This document shows positions 26,447 to 34,200 of a DNA stretch of 64,000 nt, piece by piece. Under the pieces are notes generated by a model. That model did no database searches. It saw only the letters and a program-made list of their open reading frames with translations, and had not been told where the DNA came from. The stretch comes from Pontibacter ruber. Lineage in GTDB: Bacteria > Bacteroidota > Bacteroidia > Cytophagales > Hymenobacteraceae. Position 1 is the stretch's first letter. Every line of letters begins with the position of its first letter. The position numbers were made by a program, and so were the translations under genes. The stretch covers positions 186,001 to 250,000 of the forward strand of contig NZ_JALPRR010000001.1 in assembly GCF_023630205.1 (NCBI RefSeq), given 5' to 3'.

Positions 26447-27660
26447 TATTGAAGCTTTGCCAGGCTGGTTTTGATGCGGCGTAATGCCTCTGCCAACTTC
26501 TCGTCGGAGGTGGCGAAAGAGAAACGGATGCATTGCGGTGCACCGAATGCTTCGCCGCTTACCAAGGCCACAAACGCATCGGTCAGCAGGAACATGCTCA
26601 GGTCAAGGGCCGTGTTGATAGTTTTGCCATTGTAGCTCTTGCCGAAGTAGTAACTCACATCCGGGAAAATGTAAAAGGCACCGGCTGGCACATAAGTTTT
26701 AAATCCGGGAATATCGTTCATCAGGTCCAGCACCAGGTTACGGCGGCGGCGGTAAGCCTCGCGCATTTCTTCTGCCGATGCTTTGCCTCCCTGCAAAGCA
26801 GCAAAAGCCGCCTTCTGGGCAATAGAATTGGTACCGGATGTGATCTGGCTCTGCATTTTATCGCAGGCAGCAGCAATGTCTTTGTGGGCTGCCAGGTAGC
26901 CCACGCGCCAGCCTGTCATGGCATATCCTTTCGAGAAGCCATTTATCGTGATCACGCGATCTTTGATAAAGTCGAAGCCGGCCATGCTGGCGTGCCTGCC
27001 TTCGAAGTTGATGTACTCGTAAATTTCGTCGGCTATCACGTAAACCTGCGGATGTTTCTGCAGCACCCGGGCAAGGGCAAGCAGTTCTTCCTCATCGAAC
27101 ACAGAACCGGTCGGGTTGCAGGGCGAAGAGTACATCACCACTTTTGTGTTGCTCGTGATGGCGTTCTCCAGTTGCTCCGGCGTTACCTTGTACTCGTTTT
27201 CCAGGCGGCCCATCAACGGTACCGACACCCCTTCTGCCAGCTTCACGATCTCTTCGTACGACACCCAGTAAGGCGAGAAAATGATCACCTCGTCTCCGGG
27301 GTTCACCAGGCAAAGTATGGCATTGGCAATAGACTGTTTGGCACCGGTGGAAACCACGATGTTTTCGGGCTTATAGTCCAGGTTATTGTCGCGCTTGAAC
27401 TTGTCGGCGATGGCCTGCCGCAGTTCCGGGTAACCGGCTACCGGGGTATAAAATGTAAAACCCTCGTCGATGGCTTTTTTAGCGGCATCCTTTATGTACT
27501 GGGGCGTCTGAAAGTCAGGTTCGCCAAAGCTTAGATTTATCACATCGTGCCCCTGTGCTGCCAGCTCACGGGCTTTCTTTGCCATTGCTATCGTCTGGGA
27601 CTCTGATAGAGCAGAGATCCTGTCTGATAATATATTGCTCACCTCTTCTGTCTCGTGCAT
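26446..27660 (-). CDS. PLP-dependent aspartate-type aminotransferase
   Basis: A 404-residue class I aminotransferase. The PLP-binding Lys sits in N-G-F-S-K-G-Y-A-M-T-G-W-R-V-G-Y; other anchors are S-P-C-N-P-T-G-S and V-I-A-D-E-I-Y-E. The family (AspB/AspC type, with A-K-A-R-E-L near the start) moves amino groups between aspartate and 2-oxoglutarate, though some members use aromatic or prephenate substrates. It is the first gene of a unit with the heptose-kinase and trkH genes. A -7-like TAACTTTG lies at 27688-27681 on the minus strand, 20 bp upstream of the ATG. Confidence 0.92.
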   Translation of the reverse strand: MHETEEVSNILSDRISALSESQTIAMAKKARELAAQGHDVINLSFGEPDFQTPQYIKDAAKKAIDEGFTFYTPVAGYPELRQAIADKFKRDNNLDYKPENIVVSTGAKQSIANAILCLVNPGDEVIIFSPYWVSYEEIVKLAEGVSVPLMGRLENEYKVTPEQLENAITSNTKVVMYSSPCNPTGSVFDEEELLALARVLQKHPQVYVIADEIYEYINFEGRHASMAGFDFIKDRVITINGFSKGYAMTGWRVGYLAAHKDIAAACDKMQSQITSGTNSIAQKAAFAALQGGKASAEEMREAYRRRRNLVLDLMNDIPGFKTYVPAGAFYIFPDVSYYFGKSYNGKTINTALDLSMFLLTDAFVALVSGEAFGAPQCIRFSFATSDEKLAEALRRIKTSLAKLQ

Positions 27661-27835
27661 GTGGTTTGTCGTTTAACCGCCAAAGTTACTTATTCTATAA
27701 CAGACTTGCCACCAGTGTGACTGAAACCCCTCTCTGGAAAGTGCTGTTTTACGGGCTAAATTGGGAAGAAGCCACGGAATTAAAAAGTATAAAAGTATAA
27801 ATCAGCTTTGGCAGGCATACAGCATACAGCGAAAC

Positions 27836-27868
27836 AAAAAAGGACACGCATGGCTGCGTGTCCTTTTA
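27836..27868 (-). terminator. intrinsic terminator after clpS-recR
   Basis: Stem AAAAGGACACGC with GCGTGTCCTTTT; on the minus strand it ends in a T tract. It lies 22 bp past the recR stop. Confidence 0.88.
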
Positions 27869-27889
27869 AATGCTTGAACAAAGTATAAA

Positions 27890-28498
27890 CTAGCTTCTTC
27901 CGTAGGAAGTGCGGTCTACAATGCTTCGGCCTAGTGTGATCTCATCGGTATATTCCAGCTCCCCTCCTACCGGCACACCACGGGCAATGGTGGTAATGCG
28001 CAGGTTGTGGTCGCGGAGCTTGCGTGTCAGGTAAAAGGCGGTGGTATCGCCTTCCATGGTCGGGCTGATGGCCAGCACCACTTCTTTCACCTCCGAGTTC
28101 GGCAGGCGCTCCAGCAGCGAATCGATGTGCAGGTCCGACGGACCAATTCCCTCGATCGGCGAGATTACCCCACCCAGTACATGGTACAGGCCTTTGTACT
28201 GCGCCGTGTTCTCGATGGCGATCACATCGCGGGTATCGCTTACCACGCACAGCAGGCTGCGGTCGCGCAGCGGGTTGGCGCAGATGCTGCAGATGTCGGT
28301 ATCGGAAATGTTATGGCACTGCTTGCAGTTCTTTACTTCGGTGCGCATTTTCACAAGCGCCTCCGCCAGCAAGAACGTATCTTCTGACTCCGCTTTGAGC
28401 AGGTGCAGCGCCAGTCGCAGGGCAGTCTTTCTCCCTACGCCGGGCAGCTTGGCCAGCTCCTCCACGGCATTTTCAATCAGTTTCGATGGAAAATTCAT
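27890..28498 (-). CDS. recR: recombination mediator protein RecR
   Basis: A 202-residue DNA-repair protein. An N-terminal helix-hairpin-helix (L-P-G-V-G-R-K-T-A-L-R) is followed by a C4 zinc finger (C-K-Q-C-H and C-S-I-C-A) and a Toprim domain (V-V-S-D-T-R-D). With RecO it loads RecA on SSB-coated gaps. It lies 15 bp downstream of clpS on the same transcript; the pairing is probably chance. Confidence 0.97.
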   Translation of the reverse strand: MNFPSKLIENAVEELAKLPGVGRKTALRLALHLLKAESEDTFLLAEALVKMRTEVKNCKQCHNISDTDICSICANPLRDRSLLCVVSDTRDVIAIENTAQYKGLYHVLGGVISPIEGIGPSDLHIDSLLERLPNSEVKEVVLAISPTMEGDTTAFYLTRKLRDHNLRITTIARGVPVGGELEYTDEITLGRSIVDRTSYGRS

Positions 28499-28513
28499 TC
28501 AACCTCCCTTTGC

Positions 28514-28795
28514 TTACTCGATGTTGGCGGAAAGCGAGCGGTCGTGCAGGGCGGTACACATGCCCTCCAACTCCTCGTAAGCTCCCACTTTCACCGTGCA
28601 TTTTCCTTTATAATGAATCAGCAGCGTGCATTGCTCTGCCTGTTCTGCTGTATGGCGGCATACTTTGATCAGCGTTTCGATCACGTGGTCGAAGGTGTTT
28701 ACATCGTCGTTGTAAACGACCAGGTTTCGCAGATCTGTAGACTCTTCCAGTACGGCAATATCTTCCTGATGTAGAATTTCTGTTCCAATATTCAT
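28514..28795 (-). CDS. clpS: ATP-dependent Clp protease adaptor ClpS
   Basis: A 93-residue adaptor. The ClpS core is visible as N-L-V-V-Y-N-D-D-V-N-T-F-D-H-V, the groove that binds N-degron substrates, and C-T-V-K-V-G-A-Y-E near the C-terminus. It delivers N-end-rule substrates to ClpA-type unfoldases. Its promoter box ends 4 nt before the ATG, predicting a leaderless message. recR follows 15 bp downstream. Confidence 0.95.
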   Translation of the reverse strand: MNIGTEILHQEDIAVLEESTDLRNLVVYNDDVNTFDHVIETLIKVCRHTAEQAEQCTLLIHYKGKCTVKVGAYEELEGMCTALHDRSLSANIE

Positions 28796-28799
28796 AGCA

Positions 28800-28807
28800 C
28801 AAAATTA
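28800..28807 (-). promoter_or_regulatory. clpS -7 promoter box, predicted leaderless transcript
   Basis: On the minus strand this reads TAATTTTG, 4 nt before the clpS ATG (28795). The spacing is the same as at hemE and ogt. The -33 element is weak. Confidence 0.65.
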
Positions 28808-28996
28808 CTAAAATTAGCGGACTTAATGAAGGAAATCCGGAAGTATAACCGCTGATTCTCTGCTCTGTCCGGCCCTCTGAAAAGTATAATTTAAAACAAA
28901 ACTTACACTTGCTAGATTCCCTGGAGAGCACATAAAATGAGGTAAGGCTGAAACAGACAAATTGATCATTTCTCAGTTTATCTCACTTAAAGGCTT

Positions 28997-29004
28997 TATT
29001 TTTG
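28997..29004 (+). promoter_or_regulatory. -7 promoter box of dipeptidyl peptidase gene
   Basis: TATTTTTG, a TAnnTTTG box, about 78 bp upstream of ATG 29083. The -33 element is weak. Confidence 0.55.
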
Positions 29005-29082
29005 CCCCGGACGCATACCGCTCCCGTTCTTGCTGCGGTTCGATCTTATACTTTGTTTAACAACCACTTCTTACCCAATAAT

Positions 29083-31251
29083 ATGAACCTATACTACCAA
29101 GCCAGAAGGCTGACCTTGTTTGCGCTGTTGGTGCTGGCTTCCCTGCAGTTGCAGGCGCAGGGCAAACTGTTGTCCATGGAGGATGCCGTTATTAACCCGG
29201 CCCTTCAGCCTGAAAACCTGCGACAGCTTACCTGGGTGGCCGGAACCGATGAGTATACTTTTGTTAAAGATAACGACCTGGTGCGCGGCAAGGCTACCAG
29301 TAGCAAACAAACTACCCTCCTGACACTGGACAAACTGAGCAGTGCCCTGGAGGCCGCCGGAGCCCAGCCTGTTAAAAGCTTTCCGGTGATCGAGTGGGTG
29401 TCAGGCAACATCTTTGTAGTGAATCTGCAGAACAACGTGTACCGCTACGACCTGAACTCAGGAAAAGCAAAACAAGTGGCCTCCTACGCGGTGGAAGCCC
29501 AGAACGTAGAGCTTGACCCTACAAAGCAGCGCGTGGCCTACACCAAAGGCAATAACCTGTTCGTATCCACCACGGGTGCTGCGGATGTGGCTGTTACCAG
29601 CGAGGCCAACGAAGCTATTGTGAACGGGCAGGCAGCTCACCGCTCCGAGTTCGGCATCAGCAAAGGCACGTTCTGGTCGCCAAGTGGCAACAACCTGGCG
29701 TTCTACCGCATGGACCAGACCATGGTCACCGACTACCCGCTGGTCGATATCGCTCCGCTTCCGGCTCAGGTGAACAATATTAAATATCCGATGGCCGGCG
29801 GCAAAAGCCACCATGTAACGGTAGGTGTGTACAACCTCAACTCTAAAAAAACGACTTACCTGAAAACAGGCGAGCCAGCCGAACAGTACCTGACCAACAT
29901 TACCTGGAGTCCGGACGAAAAGCACATTTATGTAGCCATCGTAAACCGCGACCAGAACCACATGAAGCTGAACCAGTACAATGCGGCGACCGGCGAGTTT
30001 GTAAAGACCCTGTTTGAAGAGAAGCACGAGAAGTATGTGGAGCCGGAGCACGGTTTATACTTTGTACCCGGAAAGTCAAACCAGTTTGTGTGGATCAGCG
30101 AGCGCACCGGCTTTGACCATCTTTACTTGTACGACACCAACGGCAAACTCATCCACCCTCTTACCAAAGGCAACTGGATGGTAACTGATATACACGGCTT
30201 CAGCAAAGATGGCAAAGAGTTATACTTTACTTCAACTGCCGAAAGCCCGCTGGAGCGCCATATTTACAAAGTATCGCTGGCTAACGCCAGAGCAAAGCGC
30301 CTGTCGCAGGACAAAGGCGTGCATGCTGCTACCCTCAGCACTGATGGCAAGTACCTGCTCGATAACTACAGCAACCCTGCTACCCCGCGCAAAATTGTAG
30401 TGCTGAGCAACGAAGGCAAAGTACGCCAGACGCTGCTGACTGCTAAAAACCCTCTGGCTGAGTATACCTTAGGCGAGACCACGGTAAGCTCGATCAAAGC
30501 AGACGACGGCACCGAGCTGTATACCCGCATGATCACGCCGCCGAACTTCGATAAGAACAAGAAATACCCGGTGGTGGTGTACCTCTACGGTGGCCCGCAC
30601 CTGCAGCTGATCACCAACAACTGGCTGTCGGGCGCCAACCTGTGGATGCACCTGATGGCGCAGAAAGGCTACATTGTGTTCTCGATGGACTCGCGCGGCT
30701 CTTCGGGCCGAGGCCTTGCTTTCGAACAAGCGACCTTCCGTCAGATGGGCACTGTGGAGATGGCCGACCAGCTACAAGGTGTAAAGTACCTGTCGTCGCT
30801 GCCTTATGTGGATGAATCCCGCATGGGCATACACGGCTGGAGCTATGGCGGTTTTATGACCACTACCATCATGCTGAAATCGCCGGAGACGTTTAAAGTG
30901 GCGGTAGCCGGCGGCCCGGTGATCGACTGGAACTACTATGAGATCATGTACACCGAGCGCTACATGGACTCGCCGGAGCAGAACACGGAAGGCTACAAAA
31001 ATGCCAACCTGCTCAACTTTGTACCAAACCTGAAAGGGAAACTGCTGATGATACACGGTACTGTGGATGACGTGGTGGTGTGGCAGCACAGCCTGGCCTT
31101 CCTGAAAAAAGCCGTGGACGAAGGCGTGCTGCTCGATTACTTTGTTTACCCGGGCCACCCACACAACGTGCGCGGCAAAGACCGGGTGCACCTGATGCGC
31201 AAGATCACGCAGTATTTCGACGAGAACCTGAAGGCAACCCCGCAACAATAA
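29083..31251 (+). CDS. dipeptidyl peptidase IV family S9B serine peptidase
   Basis: A 722-residue exported peptidase from ATG 29083, where a signal peptide starts (M-N-L-Y-Y-Q-A-R-R-L-T-L-F); the 29002 start adds a leader with no role. Residues 60-470 form the DPPIV N-terminal beta-propeller. The alpha/beta-hydrolase domain carries the nucleophile S587 (G-W-S-Y-G-G-F), the Asp in G-T-V-D-D and the His in P-G-H-P-H-N-V. It should release Xaa-Pro dipeptides from oligopeptides in the periplasm or at the cell surface. It is monocistronic with its own terminator. Confidence 0.94.
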   Translation: MNLYYQARRLTLFALLVLASLQLQAQGKLLSMEDAVINPALQPENLRQLTWVAGTDEYTFVKDNDLVRGKATSSKQTTLLTLDKLSSALEAAGAQPVKSFPVIEWVSGNIFVVNLQNNVYRYDLNSGKAKQVASYAVEAQNVELDPTKQRVAYTKGNNLFVSTTGAADVAVTSEANEAIVNGQAAHRSEFGISKGTFWSPSGNNLAFYRMDQTMVTDYPLVDIAPLPAQVNNIKYPMAGGKSHHVTVGVYNLNSKKTTYLKTGEPAEQYLTNITWSPDEKHIYVAIVNRDQNHMKLNQYNAATGEFVKTLFEEKHEKYVEPEHGLYFVPGKSNQFVWISERTGFDHLYLYDTNGKLIHPLTKGNWMVTDIHGFSKDGKELYFTSTAESPLERHIYKVSLANARAKRLSQDKGVHAATLSTDGKYLLDNYSNPATPRKIVVLSNEGKVRQTLLTAKNPLAEYTLGETTVSSIKADDGTELYTRMITPPNFDKNKKYPVVVYLYGGPHLQLITNNWLSGANLWMHLMAQKGYIVFSMDSRGSSGRGLAFEQATFRQMGTVEMADQLQGVKYLSSLPYVDESRMGIHGWSYGGFMTTTIMLKSPETFKVAVAGGPVIDWNYYEIMYTERYMDSPEQNTEGYKNANLLNFVPNLKGKLLMIHGTVDDVVVWQHSLAFLKKAVDEGVLLDYFVYPGHPHNVRGKDRVHLMRKITQYFDENLKATPQQ

Positions 31252-31254
31252 CAG

Positions 31255-31286
31255 AAAAAGGCGCTGATACTCTCAGCGCCTTTTTT
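31255..31286 (+). terminator. intrinsic terminator after dipeptidyl peptidase gene
   Basis: AAAAAGGCGCTGA with TCAGCGCCTTTTTT, loop TACTC, beginning 3 bp after the stop codon. Confidence 0.92.
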
Positions 31287-31350
31287 ATTGCAGCCTGGGC
31301 AAGCTCTATCATTACGGTTGCCCCGGATTTAGATAAAACCCTGAAATGCG

Positions 31351-31358
31351 TACCTTTG
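31351..31358 (+). promoter_or_regulatory. -7 promoter box of 180-residue hypothetical gene
   Basis: TACCTTTG, a perfect TAnnTTTG box, 37 bp upstream of ATG 31396. Two TATACTT words follow it in the leader. The upstream TTTAG at about 31327 is a weak -33. Confidence 0.6.
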
Positions 31359-31395
31359 CGACAGATTTATACTTTGTTATTTTATACTTTACCCG

Positions 31396-31938
31396 ATGCC
31401 TGCTCCATCTGCCGCCTTCAAAAAGGCTGTACAACGACTAAGCGAGAAAGAAAAAGAAGCGATCATTCTGAAAGCCGTACGCCGCGATGCAGAACTCTAC
31501 GACCTGTTAAGCTACGAGCTGGAAGAAACAAGCCTGGAGGAAGTATACGACCGGAGCACTGACACCATTCACGCGCTCATGATCAACGCCAGTGGCCGTA
31601 CGCTGAGCAAGGCGCTGGCAAAATCACTGCGCAAGGCGGCCAAGGAAATTGCCCGCTTCAAGCGCATCACCAAAGACCCGAAGCTGGAGGTAGACCTGCA
31701 CCTGTACCTGCTGCACCTCATCTTCGACAACTATACCGGCCAGTTCGACAGCTACTACAAGGTATTTTATACTTCCACGGCCCGCCTGCTGCTGCGAACC
31801 ATGCAGCTCATTCGCAAGAACCTGCACGAGGATTATCATATGGAGTACAAAGACCAGCTCGACGATTTCCTGGAGCAGATCCGCAGCCGCAACAAGCCGC
31901 TGCCGGTGGAGCTGCCACGGGAGTTTGTGGTGGAATAG
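31396..31938 (+). CDS. conserved helical protein of unknown function
   Basis: A 180-residue soluble protein with no signal peptide. It is almost all alpha-helical and rich in Lys, Glu and Leu, with a patch K-A-L-A-K-S-L-R-K-A-A-K-E-I-A-R-F-K-R. It ends in P-V-E-L-P-R-E-F-V-V-E. I recognise no family. The gene has its own promoter box and sits just after the DPPIV terminator. It may be lineage-specific. Confidence 0.7.
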   Translation: MPAPSAAFKKAVQRLSEKEKEAIILKAVRRDAELYDLLSYELEETSLEEVYDRSTDTIHALMINASGRTLSKALAKSLRKAAKEIARFKRITKDPKLEVDLHLYLLHLIFDNYTGQFDSYYKVFYTSTARLLLRTMQLIRKNLHEDYHMEYKDQLDDFLEQIRSRNKPLPVELPREFVVE

Positions 31939-31991
31939 TTGAATTTTGAATGAGTGAATGAGTGCATAACTGAATATTCACTTCTTCAAAA

Positions 31992-32768
31992 TTACATAGT
32001 TGGCAGCTTTGATACCTGTATCTCCTCTAGGTTGATATCTGAAATTTTCTCCAGCTTTCCGGCTTCGAACAGTTCATCGTAGCGCTCCAGCGGTGCCTGC
32101 TCTTTGGTAGTATAGTTGATGTAGTCCTGGAAGCGGATGCCGCCTACGGTGCGTGGGTTTACCGCTTCCCGGAAACGGGTGCCGCCGCCATCTTCTTTGA
32201 AAGAATAGGCCAGGTAATCCATGGTATGGTTTTGCTGGTGGAACCAATACACGTACTCATCCTGATAATCCTGTCCGCCGCCTTCCTGCGCAAAGGTCAC
32301 TTTAATTTTATGGTACGGCTGGCCTTTTACAGTTGCTTCTCCGAGGTACTGTTTGCGCACAGCCGCATCGTTCAGGGCATACGGCAGCAGGGCAAAGTAT
32401 ACAACCGAGTTGATCGAGTTGCTGTAGGCTTGTTTCTTTTCGTCGGTCACCTCAGCTGCTGCGTCGTTTATGGTTCTAGAAAAGCCGCTGTTGCGCAGCA
32501 CATCGTGCACGCGCTGGCCGGTGGAGTCCTGGAAGGTACGGCTGTATACATAAGCGCCGCCATCGCGCAGCACGCGGTACTGTCGGTCGCGCAGCCGGAA
32601 CGTGATCACCCCCTTGTTATACTTCTCGCCGCCATGTGCCGCAATGGCCTGGTCTATGATCTGCTGAGCGTCCGGCTGCTCCGGCTCACAGCCAGAGGCA
32701 AAAAGCAGCAGGGCCATACTTACGGCAACGTATAATTTCGTTTTTAAGAGTGATAAAAAGCGGTTCAT
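31992..32768 (-). CDS. DUF6503-family lipoprotein
   Basis: A 258-residue exported lipoprotein; the signal ends L-L-F-A-S-G-C, giving a lipidated Cys. The body begins I-I-D-Q-A-I-A-A-H-G-G, typical of DUF6503-type Bacteroidota lipoproteins, which resemble the LolA/LolB outer-membrane lipoprotein fold. Its function is unknown. It is transcribed toward the hypothetical gene and lies upstream of nothing on its strand. No convincing promoter was found. Confidence 0.75.
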   Translation of the reverse strand: MNRFLSLLKTKLYVAVSMALLLFASGCEPEQPDAQQIIDQAIAAHGGEKYNKGVITFRLRDRQYRVLRDGGAYVYSRTFQDSTGQRVHDVLRNSGFSRTINDAAAEVTDEKKQAYSNSINSVVYFALLPYALNDAAVRKQYLGEATVKGQPYHKIKVTFAQEGGGQDYQDEYVYWFHQQNHTMDYLAYSFKEDGGGTRFREAVNPRTVGGIRFQDYINYTTKEQAPLERYDELFEAGKLEKISDINLEEIQVSKLPTM

Positions 32769-32906
32769 GGTTTGCTTGGTTGATCAATGCTCTAAAGGTA
32801 AGTATACCGGCACAATTTCCGATACCCTGAAACGAAAACCGCTCCGGCCCTGGGTGCAGGAGCGGAGCGGAAATCGAAACTTAATGATACTGACTTTATG
32901 CTTTGC

Positions 32907-33563
32907 TTATTGCTTGGCAGAAACGTTCAGCGAGATAGTGAAATCGTCGTAGATCGCTTTGTCGCCCAGGCCATCGAAGAAGCTGTTTGAACCATAGCGC
33001 ACGTCATACTTGGCACGGTTTACAGTTACATCGGCTTTAGCAGTAGCAACGCCACCTTTAACAGCGATAGTAGCCGGGAATTCGATTGGGTTGGTGATGC
33101 CTTTGATGGTCAGGTTGCCTTTTACGTTGTAGTTAGGCTTGCCTGCAGCAGCTTTTGCGATCGGAGTTACGCTCGTGATCTGGAAAGTAGCAGTCGGGTG
33201 CTTTTCAACACTGAAGAAATCGTCAGACTTCAGGTGACCGATCAGTTTGCCGTTGTACTCAGCGTCTTTGATGTCGGTGCAGGTAATGGAGTTCATGTCG
33301 ATCACGAAAGTACCGCCAGTCACTTTATTCTTGTCAATTGTCATCTGGCCGCTTTTCAGAGCGATGTTGCCCATGTGCTCGCCGGTAACTTTTTTGGCAT
33401 GCCACTTCACATCGCTTTTTGCTACTTCCACGTTGTAGGCACGGCCTTTAGCAGGTGCACTTACCTCAGTAGCAACGGCAGTAGTAGATTTTGGTGTGTT
33501 GCCGGCATAGGCTGTAAACATCAGCGCTGCAGCAAGGGAAGCTAAAATAGCAGTCTTCTTCAT
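32907..33563 (-). CDS. YceI-like family periplasmic protein
   Basis: A 218-residue exported protein (signal peptide ends T-A-Y-A-G) with a YceI beta-barrel lipid-binding fold. Motifs: S-D-V-K-W-H-A-K-K-V, F-V-I-D-M-N-S-I, H-L-K-S-D-D-F-F, and Y-D-V-R-Y-G-S-N-S-F-F near the C-terminus. YceI proteins bind isoprenoid or quinone-like lipids. It lies 47 bp downstream of the MarR gene with no separate promoter, so it is probably co-transcribed and under MarR control. Confidence 0.93.
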   Translation of the reverse strand: MKKTAILASLAAALMFTAYAGNTPKSTTAVATEVSAPAKGRAYNVEVAKSDVKWHAKKVTGEHMGNIALKSGQMTIDKNKVTGGTFVIDMNSITCTDIKDAEYNGKLIGHLKSDDFFSVEKHPTATFQITSVTPIAKAAAGKPNYNVKGNLTIKGITNPIEFPATIAVKGGVATAKADVTVNRAKYDVRYGSNSFFDGLGDKAIYDDFTISLNVSAKQ

Positions 33564-33610
33564 CTTAAATTGGTTGATTATAGTAGGTTATAGTTTACAA
33601 GTATAAATTC

Positions 33611-34060
33611 TTAGTCTCTGATCTTGTCGAGCAGGCGGCTTAGTTCCTGCGCCTCCTCTTCTGTCAGGTTTGTGATGCCAGTACCGGTACCCCCCTCCTG
33701 GTTATCCATCTTTGCCAGCAGTTCCAGTCCCTGCTCCGTGATCAGCACATCAACGGTGCGTCTGTCTTCGGGGCACTGCTTGCGCGTTACCAGCCCTTTG
33801 GCCTCCAGCTTATCGACGATGCGCGAAGCGTTGGACGTTTTATCCAGCATGCGCTCGATCAGGAGGCTGATTGTAGCAGGCTTCGGATATTGCCCCCGCA
33901 GAATGCGCAGGATATTAAACTGCGGCAGGGTTATACCAAAAGGCTTGAAGAGCACACTTTGCTGCTGCTGCAGCCAACCGGAAGTATACACCAGGTTGAT
34001 GTAGGCCTTCTGGTACGGGTTTTTAAAAGTACCCTGTTTGATCTCGTCTTCTATTTTCAT
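33611..34060 (-). CDS. MarR family transcriptional regulator
   Basis: A 149-residue winged-helix regulator from ATG 34060 (M-K-I-E-D-E-I), preceded by AAAAGGA; the longer frame from 34105 adds 15 residues and would run through the promoter. The wHTH region reads I-T-L-P-Q-F-N-I-L-R-I-L-R-G-Q, with the wing at R-K-Q-C-P-E-D-R-R-T-V-D-V. Members bind palindromes and are released by small ligands. A perfect palindrome sits in its promoter, predicting autorepression and control of the downstream yceI-like gene. Confidence 0.93.
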   Translation of the reverse strand: MKIEDEIKQGTFKNPYQKAYINLVYTSGWLQQQQSVLFKPFGITLPQFNILRILRGQYPKPATISLLIERMLDKTSNASRIVDKLEAKGLVTRKQCPEDRRTVDVLITEQGLELLAKMDNQEGGTGTGITNLTEEEAQELSRLLDKIRD

Positions 34061-34086
34061 TCCTTTTGAGTAATTCAATTCCACTG

Positions 34087-34117
34087 CAAATATATGTACA
34101 TACATTTAATGTACAAA
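34087..34117 (-). promoter_or_regulatory. marR-yceI promoter with consensus -33 and -7 boxes
   Basis: On the minus strand: TTTG at 34117-34114, 19 bp, TATATTTG at 34094-34087. This is a perfect Bacteroidota promoter. The predicted start is near 34081, giving a leader of about 20 nt to ATG 34060. Confidence 0.85.
34095..34115. promoter_or_regulatory. MarR-type operator between -33 and -7 boxes
   Basis: Perfect inverted arms TGTACAT (34095-34101) and ATGTACA (34109-34115) with a 7-bp centre. It fills the spacer of the promoter exactly, so a bound MarR dimer would block RNA polymerase. Centre-to-centre arm spacing of 14 bp suits a MarR dimer. Confidence 0.8.
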
Positions 34118-34200
34118 CACATTAACAGAAATTTTTTAAAATTGTTTCCTGAAGTATAAAATTATTTCAGCAGGCAAGCGAAATGGCGCTTAGGCAGATA

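Noticed and set aside
26533..27534. 333-codon plus-strand open frame
   Set aside because: It is the shadow of the aminotransferase gene; composition follows the opposite strand.
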